In this document: positions 32,512 to 42,313 of the stretch, piece after piece
Layout of the letters: the number at the start of each line of letters is the position of its first letter
Position numbering within the stretch: the first letter of the stretch is position 1
Assembly: GCA_963575745.1 (NCBI GenBank)
Contig: CAUYUJ010003891.1
Location: 516,693-580,692 of the forward strand
Length of the DNA: 64,000 bases
Reading direction: 5' to 3'
DNA from: Prorocentrum cordatum
Taxonomy: Eukaryota > Sar > Dinophyceae > Prorocentrales > Prorocentraceae
Notes under the pieces: model-generated
What the model was told of the DNA's origin: nothing
The model's input: the letters and a program-made list of their open reading frames with translations, nothing else
Database searches by the model: none
Position numbers and translations under genes: made by a program

Positions 32512-34557
32512 TTAGTCAGGATGCGTCTGAAAGAACGTACCGACCGGGATCTTGTCCAGGTCCGGAGGGGCGCAATCAAAACGGCACGTTGCCTTCCGTT
32601 CGAACATCGCCCAGTGTACCGCCCACGGATCTTGCGAAAACCGGGAATACAAACGCTGAAATATCGTTTGTGACGTCGCGTCCAGGTCTGCCTTCAATGC
32701 GGTCACGACTTCGTGACTCCGCATATAAAGTATGTCATGCTTCCACATTGTGTAACGCCAGCCCCATCCTTTCGTGTGTACGAATTTGGTCTCCCCGGTA
32801 GGCACCAGACGGGACCACTCCCTCAATTTGTCGGGGTAGCATCGGAAAATCGGTTTGTTCTTCCAGGAGTCGATGTCCCCTGTATTGGAATTGGCTGCTG
32901 TCTTCGTGGGCTGACCATCTCGGAAGGCTGCCTCTGCTGCCCTTTTGCGAGCAGTTATCTCATCGCCACGAATCTCAACACCAGCTTCCATCTCAACATC
33001 CGTCTCGGATACGATGTCATTCGGGCTGAAACCATAATCCCTTGTCCCACCCGGCTGAGCCGGTGGGCACGCCTCCCCTCTCGGCTGAGCCGATGGGGTG
33101 GCCTTTCGAATTGTGTCGGGAGGAGCATCGTCGTTGATTTCTCTCCCTTGGTCTTCCTCTCCGACCGAGTCGGAGACGAAGTCATCTACGATGTCGTCTG
33201 AGCAGATCGAGACAACGTCCTCCCCCAGCGGCTTAACCGCTGAATCTCTCAACGGTCGGCACATGGGTTCGGTCGATGCTCTCTCAGACGCGCGGGGGGC
33301 GCGGCAGGCAAGGCTCGAGCAGTCGCCGCAAGGCAACAGCTCGATCCCAGGGGGGGCCGGCCGCTGGGCAGCCCGCGCAAGCTCTAGAGACGAAACGGCA
33401 GCGGCACAAACATGATTAGAGGAGGAGATAGGACGACGACGAGACGACAAACATCTCTCTGCAGCACGGGCGATGACAACATGGACCTGCTTAGCAAAAA
33501 CATCCGTGTAATATTCTGCGCTCTTGCACTCTCGTCCTCTAGCCTCGACATGCTCGCGTGTGCCATCACATCTGCGCTCCAGCCCCTCCGCAACAACAAA
33601 GGAGGTGGTAGCTATCGTCCAGAGCTTTTTCATGAAATTACCCTTGCTATCCTCTAACCCATACGCACATCCGTGCAACGCCGTCTTAGCAAACTCTAAT
33701 TCTCTCATGAAACCTTTTGCCTGAGGGTCTCTCCAATAATTGCACTGGGTAGGCCATTCAATACAGACAATGCCCCCCGCTTTGTGCACAGCGCGGGCAA
33801 TCTCCCGGAAATTCCAAAACAGGTATCTGAAATCAGTCCTAATATTACGAAACCTACGCATCGCTCTATGATTTCCAATACGGAAATAGTGCGCTTCATT
33901 CACATATTGCCAGGGAGAGCCTCCCGTGCAAGGCATAGAACCCCACAACGTGATATGTTTTCCCTTGAACGTATTAATATCGTTCAGTGCTATTCTAAGT
34001 CCCTCATCCGTCCTCATGTCTTCCTTCTCGGTGTATCGAATCACCTTACATGAGTTGTCGACGAAATTCTTTGGGTCTCCTATCCTGCTTTGAGGGCCGC
34101 AACAGTATTCTAACAAAAGCCTTTCCCCGGTCCACTGAGTGGCCGGGGCGCAATCTTCTCGAATCCCAAACTCTGTGTATCCAGTCCATCTACTCGGGCA
34201 ATGCTCACCGTCGCTGGAATCGCCATTCGAGTCGTGTTCAAATGGATGATGATATTTACTCTCTTTATCGCGCCAATTATCAATACGGTCAACAGTCGGA
34301 CCTTGTTGGATATTGACAGCATAGGCGCGGCGCTTATCATCTAATTTTTCCGGGTCAACGGGACAATCGCCGATTGCAAGCATGAACGTGACAAGTCTCG
34401 GAACAGAATGCCATCGTTTCAAACTCTGTCCTTGTATCCATGTGTCCTTTTTATCTAGATAACTGGCAGCGAGGCGGAAGATGAGGAAGAAAGCGATTGT
34501 TAGTGGAAATGTATTCCATATTTTTCGGCGACGTCGAAGTGCCCGACTCGTGTTCAC
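32512..34557 (-). CDS. cytosine-C5 methyltransferase-like accessory protein
   Basis: 681 codons (first codon GTG; the true N-terminus probably continues from the frame 34861-34451). Three landmarks appear in the order and spacing of DNA cytosine-C5 methyltransferases: LLLEYCCGPQSRIG (147-160) as SAM-binding motif I, LWGSMPCTGGSPWQ (204-217) with a Pro-Cys pair (209-210) like motif IV, and CIEWP (265-269) at the motif VI position, where the family has E-N-V. A C-terminal KKLWTIATT (310-318) and a Cys/His-containing stretch follow. Residues 370-560 are an Ala/Ser/acidic linker containing four palindromes. The Asn of motif VI is replaced by Trp and I cannot place motifs VIII-X, so catalysis is uncertain. 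It could be another Rossmann-type enzyme. Confidence 0.5.
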   Translation of the reverse strand: MNTSRALRRRRKIWNTFPLTIAFFLIFRLAASYLDKKDTWIQGQSLKRWHSVPRLVTFMLAIGDCPVDPEKLDDKRRAYAVNIQQGPTVDRIDNWRDKESKYHHPFEHDSNGDSSDGEHCPSRWTGYTEFGIREDCAPATQWTGERLLLEYCCGPQSRIGDPKNFVDNSCKVIRYTEKEDMRTDEGLRIALNDINTFKGKHITLWGSMPCTGGSPWQYVNEAHYFRIGNHRAMRRFRNIRTDFRYLFWNFREIARAVHKAGGIVCIEWPTQCNYWRDPQAKGFMRELEFAKTALHGCAYGLEDSKGNFMKKLWTIATTSFVVAEGLERRCDGTREHVEARGRECKSAEYYTDVFAKQVHVVIARAAERCLSSRRRPISSSNHVCAAAVSSLELARAAQRPAPPGIELLPCGDCSSLACRAPRASERASTEPMCRPLRDSAVKPLGEDVVSICSDDIVDDFVSDSVGEEDQGREINDDAPPDTIRKATPSAQPRGEACPPAQPGGTRDYGFSPNDIVSETDVEMEAGVEIRGDEITARKRAAEAAFRDGQPTKTAANSNTGDIDSWKNKPIFRCYPDKLREWSRLVPTGETKFVHTKGWGWRYTMWKHDILYMRSHEVVTALKADLDATSQTIFQRLYSRFSQDPWAVHWAMFERKATCRFDCAPPDLDKIPVGTFFQTHPD

Positions 34558-34861
34558 TATCCGTCATGTCAAACATTGTTTTCATTTCGCGATCAGAACT
34601 TTTCTTGGTTATATGTTCCATCGCTCTCGTTTTCTCGGAGCTTCTGCTGTGGCCCTCTTCGGCCATGGAAAGAAAAATATTCCCTGCGTCTTCGGCTAAG
34701 CCGGATGCATGCACAAACGCAGCTGTTCTGGGAACATCTGCCTCCACGGCTTTGCCGGGGGCGGCCGCAACGGGTTTACCCTTGTTGGGGCGCTTGTTCT
34801 TTTTGTTCATCTTTTTGCTAGGTATAACAGCCCCTCTCCGCAGGGCCGAACTGGGGCCCAA
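34451..34861 (-). pseudogene. basic linker frame preceding the methyltransferase-like protein
   Basis: Reads KKMNKKNKRPNKGKP then AEDAGNIFLSMAEEGHS and ends in LPHLPPRCQLSR. It overlaps RNase H at one end and the methyltransferase-like frame at the other, in different frames. It most likely encodes the original N-terminus of the methyltransferase-like protein, disconnected by an indel near 34470. A palindrome (34693-34703) lies within it. Confidence 0.4.
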
Positions 34862-36500
34862 GCGGGGCTTCAGGGCCCCCCCGGGGTTTCAGGGGAAGTC
34901 CGTCTGCAAACGTTGAGTCAAGATAATCTTGGCGCCGCTTAGCGGCCCAGAATTTAGGTGTAACAATGTTGACAATATACAGAACTTTAACCGAAGTCAA
35001 AGGGTCAACAAATCTTTTGGTTCCTATATCGGCAGCCTCGTTTTGAGTTCTTTCATACTGGGGCTCAACAAGACCGCGAGAAAATTGTTCGGACACAGCT
35101 GCAGCATCAATTCTATGCGTTTTCGGTAGATGCATTAGCTTCATTGACCCACCTGCCTTGATGACTTTACAAACCGCTTGATTATCTTCCAAACATACAC
35201 ATCGCACTGGTCTGTCAAGCAGCATTTCCCAAAGCGGTAGCGCCGCGAGCAGCTCCTTGCGTAACGCAAGGTCAGCCGCGACAATCTCAGCCTCAAGTGC
35301 ACCGTGGGAAACACGCGCTTGTCGCTGCGATCCCATAGACTGCCCAGCTCTAGTGCATGGGCCCCACATGGCTTGATAACTGGCACTCGTGCTCCGATGC
35401 GTGCGAACGTTACTTGCCAAGTCTGCATCCGAATATTGCTTTAACAGAACATCCTCCTTTTTGTCGCCTACCCACGAAGTCATGCGGTAATGGGAGGTAC
35501 ATTTGATATAACATATGAGGCGGAATAGATCCATGTCTTGTTGTTCTGTCCATTTTGTAATGCAGCTGGCAGTTTGACATGCAGCACGGAGCAGGTCGTA
35601 TCTTGCCATTCTCGCACCGTAAAGTATCTTCATCAATACTTTTGCTGCAATAGGTTGAAGCACACCCGACTGAGTCGGTGGCTCGGGGTCATCAGGGCTT
35701 GCTACTGCGGCGTCAAGGCCAATGACTTCTATCTTCCGATCAGGGGGGCCGGAATCAACATTGATTCGCAAAGCTGATGCTATTGCCTCCTCAGCTGGGG
35801 AATAAATCTCGCCTCTTGGGCCGCCCTGGCCATCTTCGAGATCAGTGAGTTCGGGGCCAAACGGGGCGCCCGCGGCCGGATACGTAGCTGGGTCGGTGTC
35901 CGTTAATTGGGCGTATAATGTAGCACAAGATTCAAAGAACTCTGTCATGTCATATTCTATGACTTTTACTATTTTCGGTTCTCTCGGCTGATATGGCTCG
36001 GACGGTTGAGCCGCCGAGTCACCCCCCGTTTCCTCCTCGCTACTCTCGTCTGTGACGGGGGCATTTTTCTTAACCTTGGGAGGAGGCGGGTCTAAGATTG
36101 TAGGTGGCTCTCCCTGCCACTCAACCGTTCGCGTTGACAACCTACGTTCGCATCCCAAGTGTCTTCCAACAGCAATTGGAGGGTCTATCTCTATTCCCTT
36201 GGGACATTTACCGGAAGGTTCTTGCAGTAATTTCCAGCCCTCAACGAGCTTGTCGGCAGGCCCCGGCAGCTTAAAATCATCAACACAGATAATCAGAAAT
36301 ATTTGTAACTCTTTATGGAAATAACAGCTGCGCCACGGACTGCACTTCACAAAACCTTTTGCCGTAACATGTCCTTCGCAATGCTGCTCCCAATATCCAC
36401 CTGAATCAGGGTGCCCGTGCAATGAGAGATACAGCGGGCATACAGGATTACGCATGTGTGACCATGCTTTAGGCCATTCGTCTCGAGGCAAGAAAACCAT
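34818..36500 (-). CDS. pol: copia reverse transcriptase (palm/thumb) and RNase H
   Basis: 560 codons. Residues 19-37 read PVCPLYLSLHGHPDSGGYW, a copia RT block. LIICVDDFKLPG (69-80) is the catalytic motif C (CVDD at 72-75; copia usually YVDD). Residues 95-210 are an acidic/Pro-rich spacer with two palindromes. RNase H occupies about 350-500 with all four acidic residues visible: D358 (QYSDADLASN), E403 or E405 (ALEAEIVAAD), D439 (CLEDNQAV), D491 (EAADIGTK). The fingers and motif A are upstream in another frame; a one-base loss near 36496-36515 separates them. In a functional polyprotein it would make cDNA and remove the RNA template. Confidence 0.85.
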   Translation of the reverse strand: MVFLPRDEWPKAWSHMRNPVCPLYLSLHGHPDSGGYWEQHCEGHVTAKGFVKCSPWRSCYFHKELQIFLIICVDDFKLPGPADKLVEGWKLLQEPSGKCPKGIEIDPPIAVGRHLGCERRLSTRTVEWQGEPPTILDPPPPKVKKNAPVTDESSEEETGGDSAAQPSEPYQPREPKIVKVIEYDMTEFFESCATLYAQLTDTDPATYPAAGAPFGPELTDLEDGQGGPRGEIYSPAEEAIASALRINVDSGPPDRKIEVIGLDAAVASPDDPEPPTQSGVLQPIAAKVLMKILYGARMARYDLLRAACQTASCITKWTEQQDMDLFRLICYIKCTSHYRMTSWVGDKKEDVLLKQYSDADLASNVRTHRSTSASYQAMWGPCTRAGQSMGSQRQARVSHGALEAEIVAADLALRKELLAALPLWEMLLDRPVRCVCLEDNQAVCKVIKAGGSMKLMHLPKTHRIDAAAVSEQFSRGLVEPQYERTQNEAADIGTKRFVDPLTSVKVLYIVNIVTPKFWAAKRRQDYLDSTFADGLPLKPRGGPEAPLGPQFGPAERGCYT

Positions 36501-37102
36501 GTGGGGGTGCCCCCTAGCTTCGACTGGGTGTAGGCTTGGCGGGCGTCCGCTTGCTCGATGCTATGACCTTCGAATAGCCCTTAGGTGTCAGCTGCTTTGC
36601 TAGCCTGCGTCGTAGCGGGGCTGCTGGAAATTTCCTGGAATAATGCCACATCCTTATGTTGATCTCTAATACTCGAACCATCAAAAACTACCCGACCTTT
36701 ATACTTGCGATCTTTGTCTCCGAACGGTAACTCCGAGTTCTTTTCAACGAGGATCGCAAATAGCCGGCCGAAGAAAGCCGTCTTTCCCTTGAGTTCGGCA
36801 ACTACATCGGAGTATTCTCTGACACCATCCTCTATCCATGTGCCCATAGCTCGCAACCTATCCCATTCTTTTCTCAAGGCAGCTTGGGCATCTTTATTCG
36901 CCTTGGCCTCGTCTTTTGAGACAGATCTGGCGACGGCGGCATTAATGTGGGTGCGTTGCCAATCGTTGAGAAGTTGGAAGGGTTCATCGACGATCGAGAT
37001 AAGGTCAATAAAAGGATTGTAGAAGTATTGCAAATCGAACCTTTCTTTTTCACGATGACTGAGATCTGCCTCCGAGTTATGCTGCAATGGCATCCGAGGC
37101 AC
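36501..37102 (-). pseudogene. pol: copia reverse transcriptase, N-terminal part
   Basis: Reads ALRKEWDRLRAMGTW (typical copia RT entry), KYKGRVVFDGSSIRDQ and DVALFQEISSSPATTQASKA, then stops at TAA (36583-36581). Beyond the stop the same frame continues GHSIEQADARQAYTQS, whose Asp (codon 36547-36545) is the motif A catalytic residue. The frame is then lost just before the 36500 start. The catalytic residues survive but the polypeptide is broken by one stop and one frameshift. Confidence 0.75.
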
Positions 37103-37159
37103 GCTTCGCCGCGACGCGGCGGCCGCCGGACTCGAGGTCTGGCTTGCCTCACAATTGTC

Positions 37160-37516
37160 CTAAGGCTCGTCATCATCATCATTGGACAGAGGATCCCTAC
37201 CGGCTGAGCCGGAGGGAAGCCCATCTCGTGCCGTAGTGCCTCTGCACCATGTCTGCTTCCACCAAATATGATCATCATCCGAAAGATGTCCTACATAATC
37301 ATCTTCCTCTGAGGATTCATCAGTCGCAGGTGCGGCTTGGCCGCCCTGGGTGCGTCGCGACGCCGCCCCACGTCCGCTGCCGGGGGTGTGGCGCAGGCTG
37401 TTTTTCTTCAAACGACGCAGCCGGTCAGCCACCTTAGGTGCTGTTAACCTGGCCTCAGGAAGAGCCGCAAGTGGCTGAGCTTCTGCGGGTTCGGGCGGAG
37501 TCGGTGGATCGTCCAC
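37160..37516 (-). pseudogene. integrase-RT linker frame
   Basis: Pro/Glu-rich start (PPTPPEPAEAQPLAALPE), basic middle (KVADRLRRLKKNSLRH) and acidic end (DESSEEDDYVGHLSDDDH). It lies between integrase and RT, where copia polyproteins have an unstructured linker. A palindrome with an outer stem is at 37195-37216. Confidence 0.5.
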
Positions 37517-37938
37517 ATCCAGGCCAGCGCCGCGCAGAAGGCCGAGGCAAGGGCCAGGATCCTCTATACCGAAAAATCATCTCTTTTCTGCCTTATATTG
37601 TTCCACGGCCTGTCGGCGCTGTGCTTGATTCATGTTAAACCATCGTCCCAGATGCATCCCAGGATTGGTGGACTCAGGCAGCTTTTCAGCCATTGGGAAC
37701 CGTGCTTCGGGTCTGGGTCTGTGACCCACACACGAGTTATGGGCACGTAATCAGGATCAGAATAAAGAACAACTCGAATGCTGCATGTCTTTCGACGACC
37801 TGTCAATGGCAGTTTCTGTGTTAACTCCTCTTTCGTAAAACCAAAAACGATTCATCTGTCCTCGAAATATTCCATCGTGTCCAGATTTTGAGTTGTTCGA
37901 GCAAGACGTTGTCCTTTCCCGGGAACCTTCTCACGCGG
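37517..37938. other. decayed linker, no continuous frame
   Basis: About 420 bp between the end of the integrase frame and the RT-side linker without a frame longer than about 60 codons. Presumed remnant of the same polyprotein linker. Confidence 0.4.
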
Positions 37939-39165
37939 CTAAGCCGCTGAGAAGTTGGACTGTCTGTCCAAACGATGCTCGAGTTGCGCGAGTCTCAGTT
38001 TTTTATTCTTGTCTGCTGGGTGGGAATCGCGCTGAGGATCCCTACCGTCAACTACCATAGGCTCGCCATCCACACACAAACCTCCTGGGCCGTCGTCTTC
38101 TAAATCGGCCTCTGAGTCGAAGTGTGGAGCGCCCTCGCATCCTTGAGAAGGCGGTGGCGTAACAATAGCAGGATCAGCTGCATTAAGCATATTGTCCGGT
38201 CTTATTCCTGTGGCTGGTTGTGGTCCCTCTGGGACGGCCGCAGCTTCTCCTGTTTCTGTGGGGATTGTGACGGAACGTACCTCTGTCGCCGCTTTCTCGT
38301 ACGCTTTTCGCAAAGGGAATTGAGGCGACTGGTCATCAGCAGTACCATCTAAGATGTTGCAGTACACCTGGTCAGACTTCTCAATGGTGGGTCGTTTTCC
38401 CTCTGGGGTACGCCCTGTTTCCACGTTCAGACCATCCAATTGTCTCAGAGGGACAACATAACTGTCTGGTCCAACCAGCCCCCCCGCTTTGTGCACATAC
38501 CACAAGTATATCCCTGGAATCATCGTTGCGCCAGTCTTGGCGGTCCGAAATCTAGACTCAGGTGGAGGCACATAGCGTATGAGGGGCCCAAAGGGGAGGA
38601 GCGGAGCATCGAATCTACATCCAAAGCGTCGCTCCCAACTTGACTGTCCCTCTGCTGGGGTCCTAGTATTGTAGCATAAACAGAAATATCTGACCGCGTA
38701 GGTCCAAAATGGTGGCGGAAGACCAGCCTGCATCATTAAGGCTCTGGCCCCCATCTGCACCGCGCCATTTGCACGCTCGGCAACAGCGCTGTGTTTCTTA
38801 TTTCCTGGGATGGTAGGATCATGGGCAACATTGAGCTCCTAACATGCCTTGGCAAGCTCTCTTGCACCATCTGTATAACAAGATTCTAACTTCTCCTCCG
38901 GTGCTTTCAGATTTACTCAAGAGTTGCAAACGTGAACCGCAGACTTGTCGTGCACACCCTGAGCGGCAAGAAAATCCGTAGCTCGGTCGCGAAAAGTCAC
39001 GCACGCGGTCTCATCGTGGAGCCCCCGCGATAGTTCATCCATCGCAAACCAATGATCCATCGTCGTCAGGTGTCCGAACGAAGTGGGGTTAGCGTATGGG
39101 CGGGGAACCTTTAGCCCTTTGTTTTGCGCTTTGCGCTGTTGCTTTCTAATAGCTATTGGCCCAGT
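37939..39165 (-). pseudogene. pol: copia integrase catalytic core and C-terminus
   Basis: After a frame change near 39155 the minus strand reads LTTMDHWFAMDELSRGL (first catalytic Asp region), then SCYTDGARELAKAC (second Asp) and HSAVAERANGAV (catalytic Glu), continuing into ARALMMQAGLPPPFWTYAV and LCYNTRTPAEGQSSWERRFG, the usual end of the copia core. Two in-frame stops interrupt it: TGA at 38919-38917 and TAG at 38841-38839. The open part (38760-37939, 273 codons) ends with RLAQLEHRLDRQSNFSAA, whose last residues come from a long palindrome (37927-37954). The D,D,E residues are still present. The enzyme would insert element cDNA into the genome. Confidence 0.8.
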
Positions 39166-40363
39166 TACATACTGAACAATATGGGTTCTTGGGGGTATGA
39201 GTTAGAGGGTGCGGCAGGGAGGCTGCGGCCTTCTTGAGCCGCTCGGCAAGGGTGTCCGGCACCTCAACCTCCGCATCATCTGGGCCCACATCTGGCGGTG
39301 CGTCGACGTCGACTAACTCGACGCCGTCAGCGTCTCCAACTTCACCCTCCTCGGGTCCTGGGGCCGCGCTGCACGCATTGGAGTCCAGTCCTCGGTTTGT
39401 GTCGCAAGGAAGGCATCCCGAAACTCCGTACCCATAAGGGCACCTATATGCGGCAGCGCAGGCCAAGGCTTTGCCAGGCTGCTCGTCGCACTGACCAACG
39501 GCTTGACCGTGGTCAGGCAAAGCTGAGAGACTTTTGCAGGCAGCGATGCCGGTCGGCGTCCGATTCCAACCGCTTTCACTAGCTTTTTGAAGCGAATAGT
39601 AGAAGTAGGTGATGGTACCCGCAGAGTCTATTGAAGATGGAAAAGCGGGCGCGATCTCAGTCGGCCGTCCATCAGCGTAGCTGTGGGCACCAATCAACTC
39701 ATGTGTATGCAGGTCTATGGTTACGCGAGTCTGGACAGCATGGGGCGGAGGGCCTCCCGCCGATTCCACATTGTCCAGGAATGCGTTGGCGCCTGGCGTC
39801 ACGCAACACCACCGCTCGGGGGGTTCACCCCCTCCGGCGGCAACCGCGCACATCCACTGACCCAGCGCCTCTTTGCCTGACAGGGTCAAGTACGGTATCT
39901 TGCCCTCAACGGCCAGGTCCACTCTTTGGCCATTGGGCAATAACAGGTAGGGCCTTTGGCCTGCTGGCCAAAAGAAGCTAAAGCTGTGATCCATGCACCG
40001 CTCTCCTACCGAAATCACGCACGGAGTCTCCGGCATGACTAAAGCGTTAAAGCTACCACCTTTAAGTTTAGGACATGCGATGCGAACTGAACCGAGGGCC
40101 TTGGATTCTCCCCCAGCAGTATTCAGAGTGATCGATGGCGGAAGCTTTCGAATCAATCTCATTGCGCCTGCCCTTCTAATATATTTCTCCGCTATGAGGT
40201 GACACCCGCATCCAGTGTCAATGATGAAGCTCAGCGCGCCAAGATACGCAGCATCTTTGTATGTGCATCCAGCAGCGGCTGCGCCGCGCGGGCCCTCTTC
40301 CCCCTCCTCAGTTTTCAACCAGAGATGCCCGACTTCATCTTGCAGGTCCGACGCTCTGATCAA
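39146..40363 (-). CDS. pol: copia aspartic protease and integrase zinc domain
   Basis: 405 codons. FIIDTGCGCHLI (residues 47-58) contains the active-site DTG of retropepsins (here DTGC; the family often has DTGAS). ISVGERCMDHSFSFFWPAG and a later LPNGQRVDL segment match the usual stretch following copia proteases. The C-terminus reads HPLTHTPKNPYCSVC, the His-His-Cys-Cys zinc-binding start of copia integrase. The frame closes just after this motif, where the original polyprotein would continue into the integrase core. Residues 300-360 are an acidic linker. Confidence 0.8.
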   Translation of the reverse strand: MIRASDLQDEVGHLWLKTEEGEEGPRGAAAAGCTYKDAAYLGALSFIIDTGCGCHLIAEKYIRRAGAMRLIRKLPPSITLNTAGGESKALGSVRIACPKLKGGSFNALVMPETPCVISVGERCMDHSFSFFWPAGQRPYLLLPNGQRVDLAVEGKIPYLTLSGKEALGQWMCAVAAGGGEPPERWCCVTPGANAFLDNVESAGGPPPHAVQTRVTIDLHTHELIGAHSYADGRPTEIAPAFPSSIDSAGTITYFYYSLQKASESGWNRTPTGIAACKSLSALPDHGQAVGQCDEQPGKALACAAAYRCPYGYGVSGCLPCDTNRGLDSNACSAAPGPEEGEVGDADGVELVDVDAPPDVGPDDAEVEVPDTLAERLKKAAASLPHPLTHTPKNPYCSVCNWANSY

Positions 40364-41083
40364 AGCTTCTGCAGTAGATGCCCTCGACTGAGTAGATATA
40401 TGTCTGCGTACTTATCCTGGGAATCTCCATCTATCTTTGCTACTCGAAGGCAACTCTTTCAAGTCGCGGCGACGCGCCTTTCTCCAAGTGGTGGCAGGTT
40501 CCTCAGTAGAGGGGTGAAAACGGACACGGAGATTGCATCTATCGCTGTTCTGATGTCGGATGCAACTCTTACTAGGGGGGACGCAACAGTACTTCTTGAT
40601 CGCGCCCCGAGAAAGAGGATACAGGAAATTCGCAAGGACATTGACGAGACTCTCGACCTGTTTCCTGCTTGCCTGGTGATACTCATCGACGGAGAGATTC
40701 CTGCAGTCTCCTGCGCTGGCGTCAGCACGAGCTTTCAAACATTTAGGGCTGGCCTGTTTCTGCCCCGGGAGGCCCCGAAAAAACGGAGCAGGGCACGCTA
40801 TGGCACCCAGGCTGACTTGGTCAGCGGGTCTCTTCTGACCCCCCCGCTTTCCGTTTGACCGACGCAGGCTTCGCCACGTCCGTCGAGCAAGGAAGATAAG
40901 AAAGAATACCCTTCACAAAATTATATGCATCATTCCTCCAGCACTGACGGCTGAGCCGCCAGTGCGGAGCCATTGTCACGGATGACAGTCCGTGGTCTGG
41001 GCAAACCAGCACTCTTTGCCGCGCGAGCACTTGCCGGTCTCCTTGAAGGAGCGGCAGATCATGTCTTTGCCTTTGCCTTTGCC
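40364..41083 (-). pseudogene. gag-protease junction, decayed
   Basis: Two minus-strand stretches are protein-like: SRQCWRNDAYNFVKGILSYL (41030-40821) and ECHQASRK-like DEYHQASRKQVESLVNVLAN (40738-40412), separated by stops. Position between gag and protease suggests polyprotein sequence. Two palindromes with outer stems are here (40861-40880 and 40941-40965). No domain recognised. Confidence 0.35.
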
Positions 41084-42313
41084 TTAGTTCTTGTCCCCAT
41101 TCTTTTTACGTTTGTCGGAGTTAATACTGGAGGCTCTCGAGCCCCTGTTACCTCCCGTCGATGAGACATTGGCAGCGGCGGCATTGGCTTGTTTAGCTGT
41201 GCGCTCGTATCCCAAAGATTGTCCCGCGTCAAGCTTCGACTGCTCCCACTTGTCGCGTTTAAGCTTCTCAGCGTCGCTCAGCCCTCCGTGGGCCTTATTG
41301 CAACCATCTGCTGGCCCTCGACAATTCTTGGGATCTCGGGGATACGCGTAACTTGGAATAGTGCTCTCTTTTCCGAACGATTGATTGGATTGACTCCTGT
41401 TTTTCTGTTGCGCTCCTTTTCCACGCCCGCCCGTCGGGGTCTGGGATCGGCTCTGCCCTTTTCGACCTCGATCCTTGGATCTCCCTCTGGTATTCTTATC
41501 TTGGGCAGGAGCGGCACTAGCCTTCTTTCCCGTACTCGGCTGAGCCGGCGCGGCATTCTTGGGCTTCTTATGATTAAATTGACAGCCTTTTCCCGCATGT
41601 GGGCAAGTTTCGCCCTTACGCACGTACTTGCACGTCGTCTCGCCCTTAGTCAATCCGCTTTTCATGACATCAGTGGATTTCCCCAGCTTAGCTGCCACTT
41701 CTGCCGGAGCGGCTTTGCCGCCGGCATTCCTCCGGTTGTCATTGCCCCCACCTCCGCCTAACCGTGCCTGCCTAGCACGTTGATTCAAGGTACCCTCATG
41801 CACGCTGATGTTCCATTCTTCTTTTTCTCGCAACATCATGTCCTCAATTTGCTCCATCAGCCATTCATAGCTCTTCACGCCATATCCCATGTTATCTCTT
41901 GACATGTCGTATTGCTGGCATGCAAAACTCAACTTGCTCGGCTTTCTGCATTGCTCAAGGAAGTGTGCATGAATCGAGGCCCTCATTTCATCAGACGGAG
42001 GTCGGGCGCCGTAGAGCTGTTGGTATACGTCTGTCCATTCATTATAGAAATGATACAGGTCAGCATCTGGCTTGTGAGGGTCAATAACTACCTTGAAGAT
42101 ACCACGCGAAATGCGGCATTGGCCCAGCTCCGATTTGACAGAGCACCAGTAGCAAATGGCTCGTACCATCTCGCGTCCAGTTAAGAGCCTTCCCTCATTC
42201 TGGGCGCTGTACCCCATCCGTTGGATCTGTTGGAGGAAATGGATATGATGACCAGGCTGGCTGCGATTCCTTCGCATTTTTTTGAATTGTTCAATCAGAT
42301 TTGTAGCAATCAT
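41084..42313 (-). CDS. gag: copia gag-like protein with CCCH zinc finger
   Basis: 409 codons. Residues 1-170 are helical and gag-like (EQCRKPSKLSFACQQYDM, SYEWLMEQIEDMMLREKEEW). Residues 228-248 form C-x8-C-x6-C-x3-H (C228, C237, C244, H248), the spacing of CCCH RNA-binding fingers rather than the CCHC knuckle of most retroelements. A second, incomplete copy at 331-342 keeps C-x6-C-x3-H but has Tyr where the first Cys would be. The rest is basic and Gln/Ser-rich (GRSKDRGRKGQSRSQ). Its ATG overlaps the TGA of the preceding frame as ATGA (42313-42310). Expected role: particle formation and RNA packaging. Confidence 0.75.
   Translation of the reverse strand: MIATNLIEQFKKMRRNRSQPGHHIHFLQQIQRMGYSAQNEGRLLTGREMVRAICYWCSVKSELGQCRISRGIFKVVIDPHKPDADLYHFYNEWTDVYQQLYGARPPSDEMRASIHAHFLEQCRKPSKLSFACQQYDMSRDNMGYGVKSYEWLMEQIEDMMLREKEEWNISVHEGTLNQRARQARLGGGGGNDNRRNAGGKAAPAEVAAKLGKSTDVMKSGLTKGETTCKYVRKGETCPHAGKGCQFNHKKPKNAAPAQPSTGKKASAAPAQDKNTRGRSKDRGRKGQSRSQTPTGGRGKGAQQKNRSQSNQSFGKESTIPSYAYPRDPKNCRGPADGCNKAHGGLSDAEKLKRDKWEQSKLDAGQSLGYERTAKQANAAAANVSSTGGNRGSRASSINSDKRKKNGDKN

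Noticed and set aside
40199-40858. 219-codon plus-strand frame opposite the gag-protease junction
   Set aside because: It lies antisense to polyprotein sequence and lacks motifs; a shadow frame.
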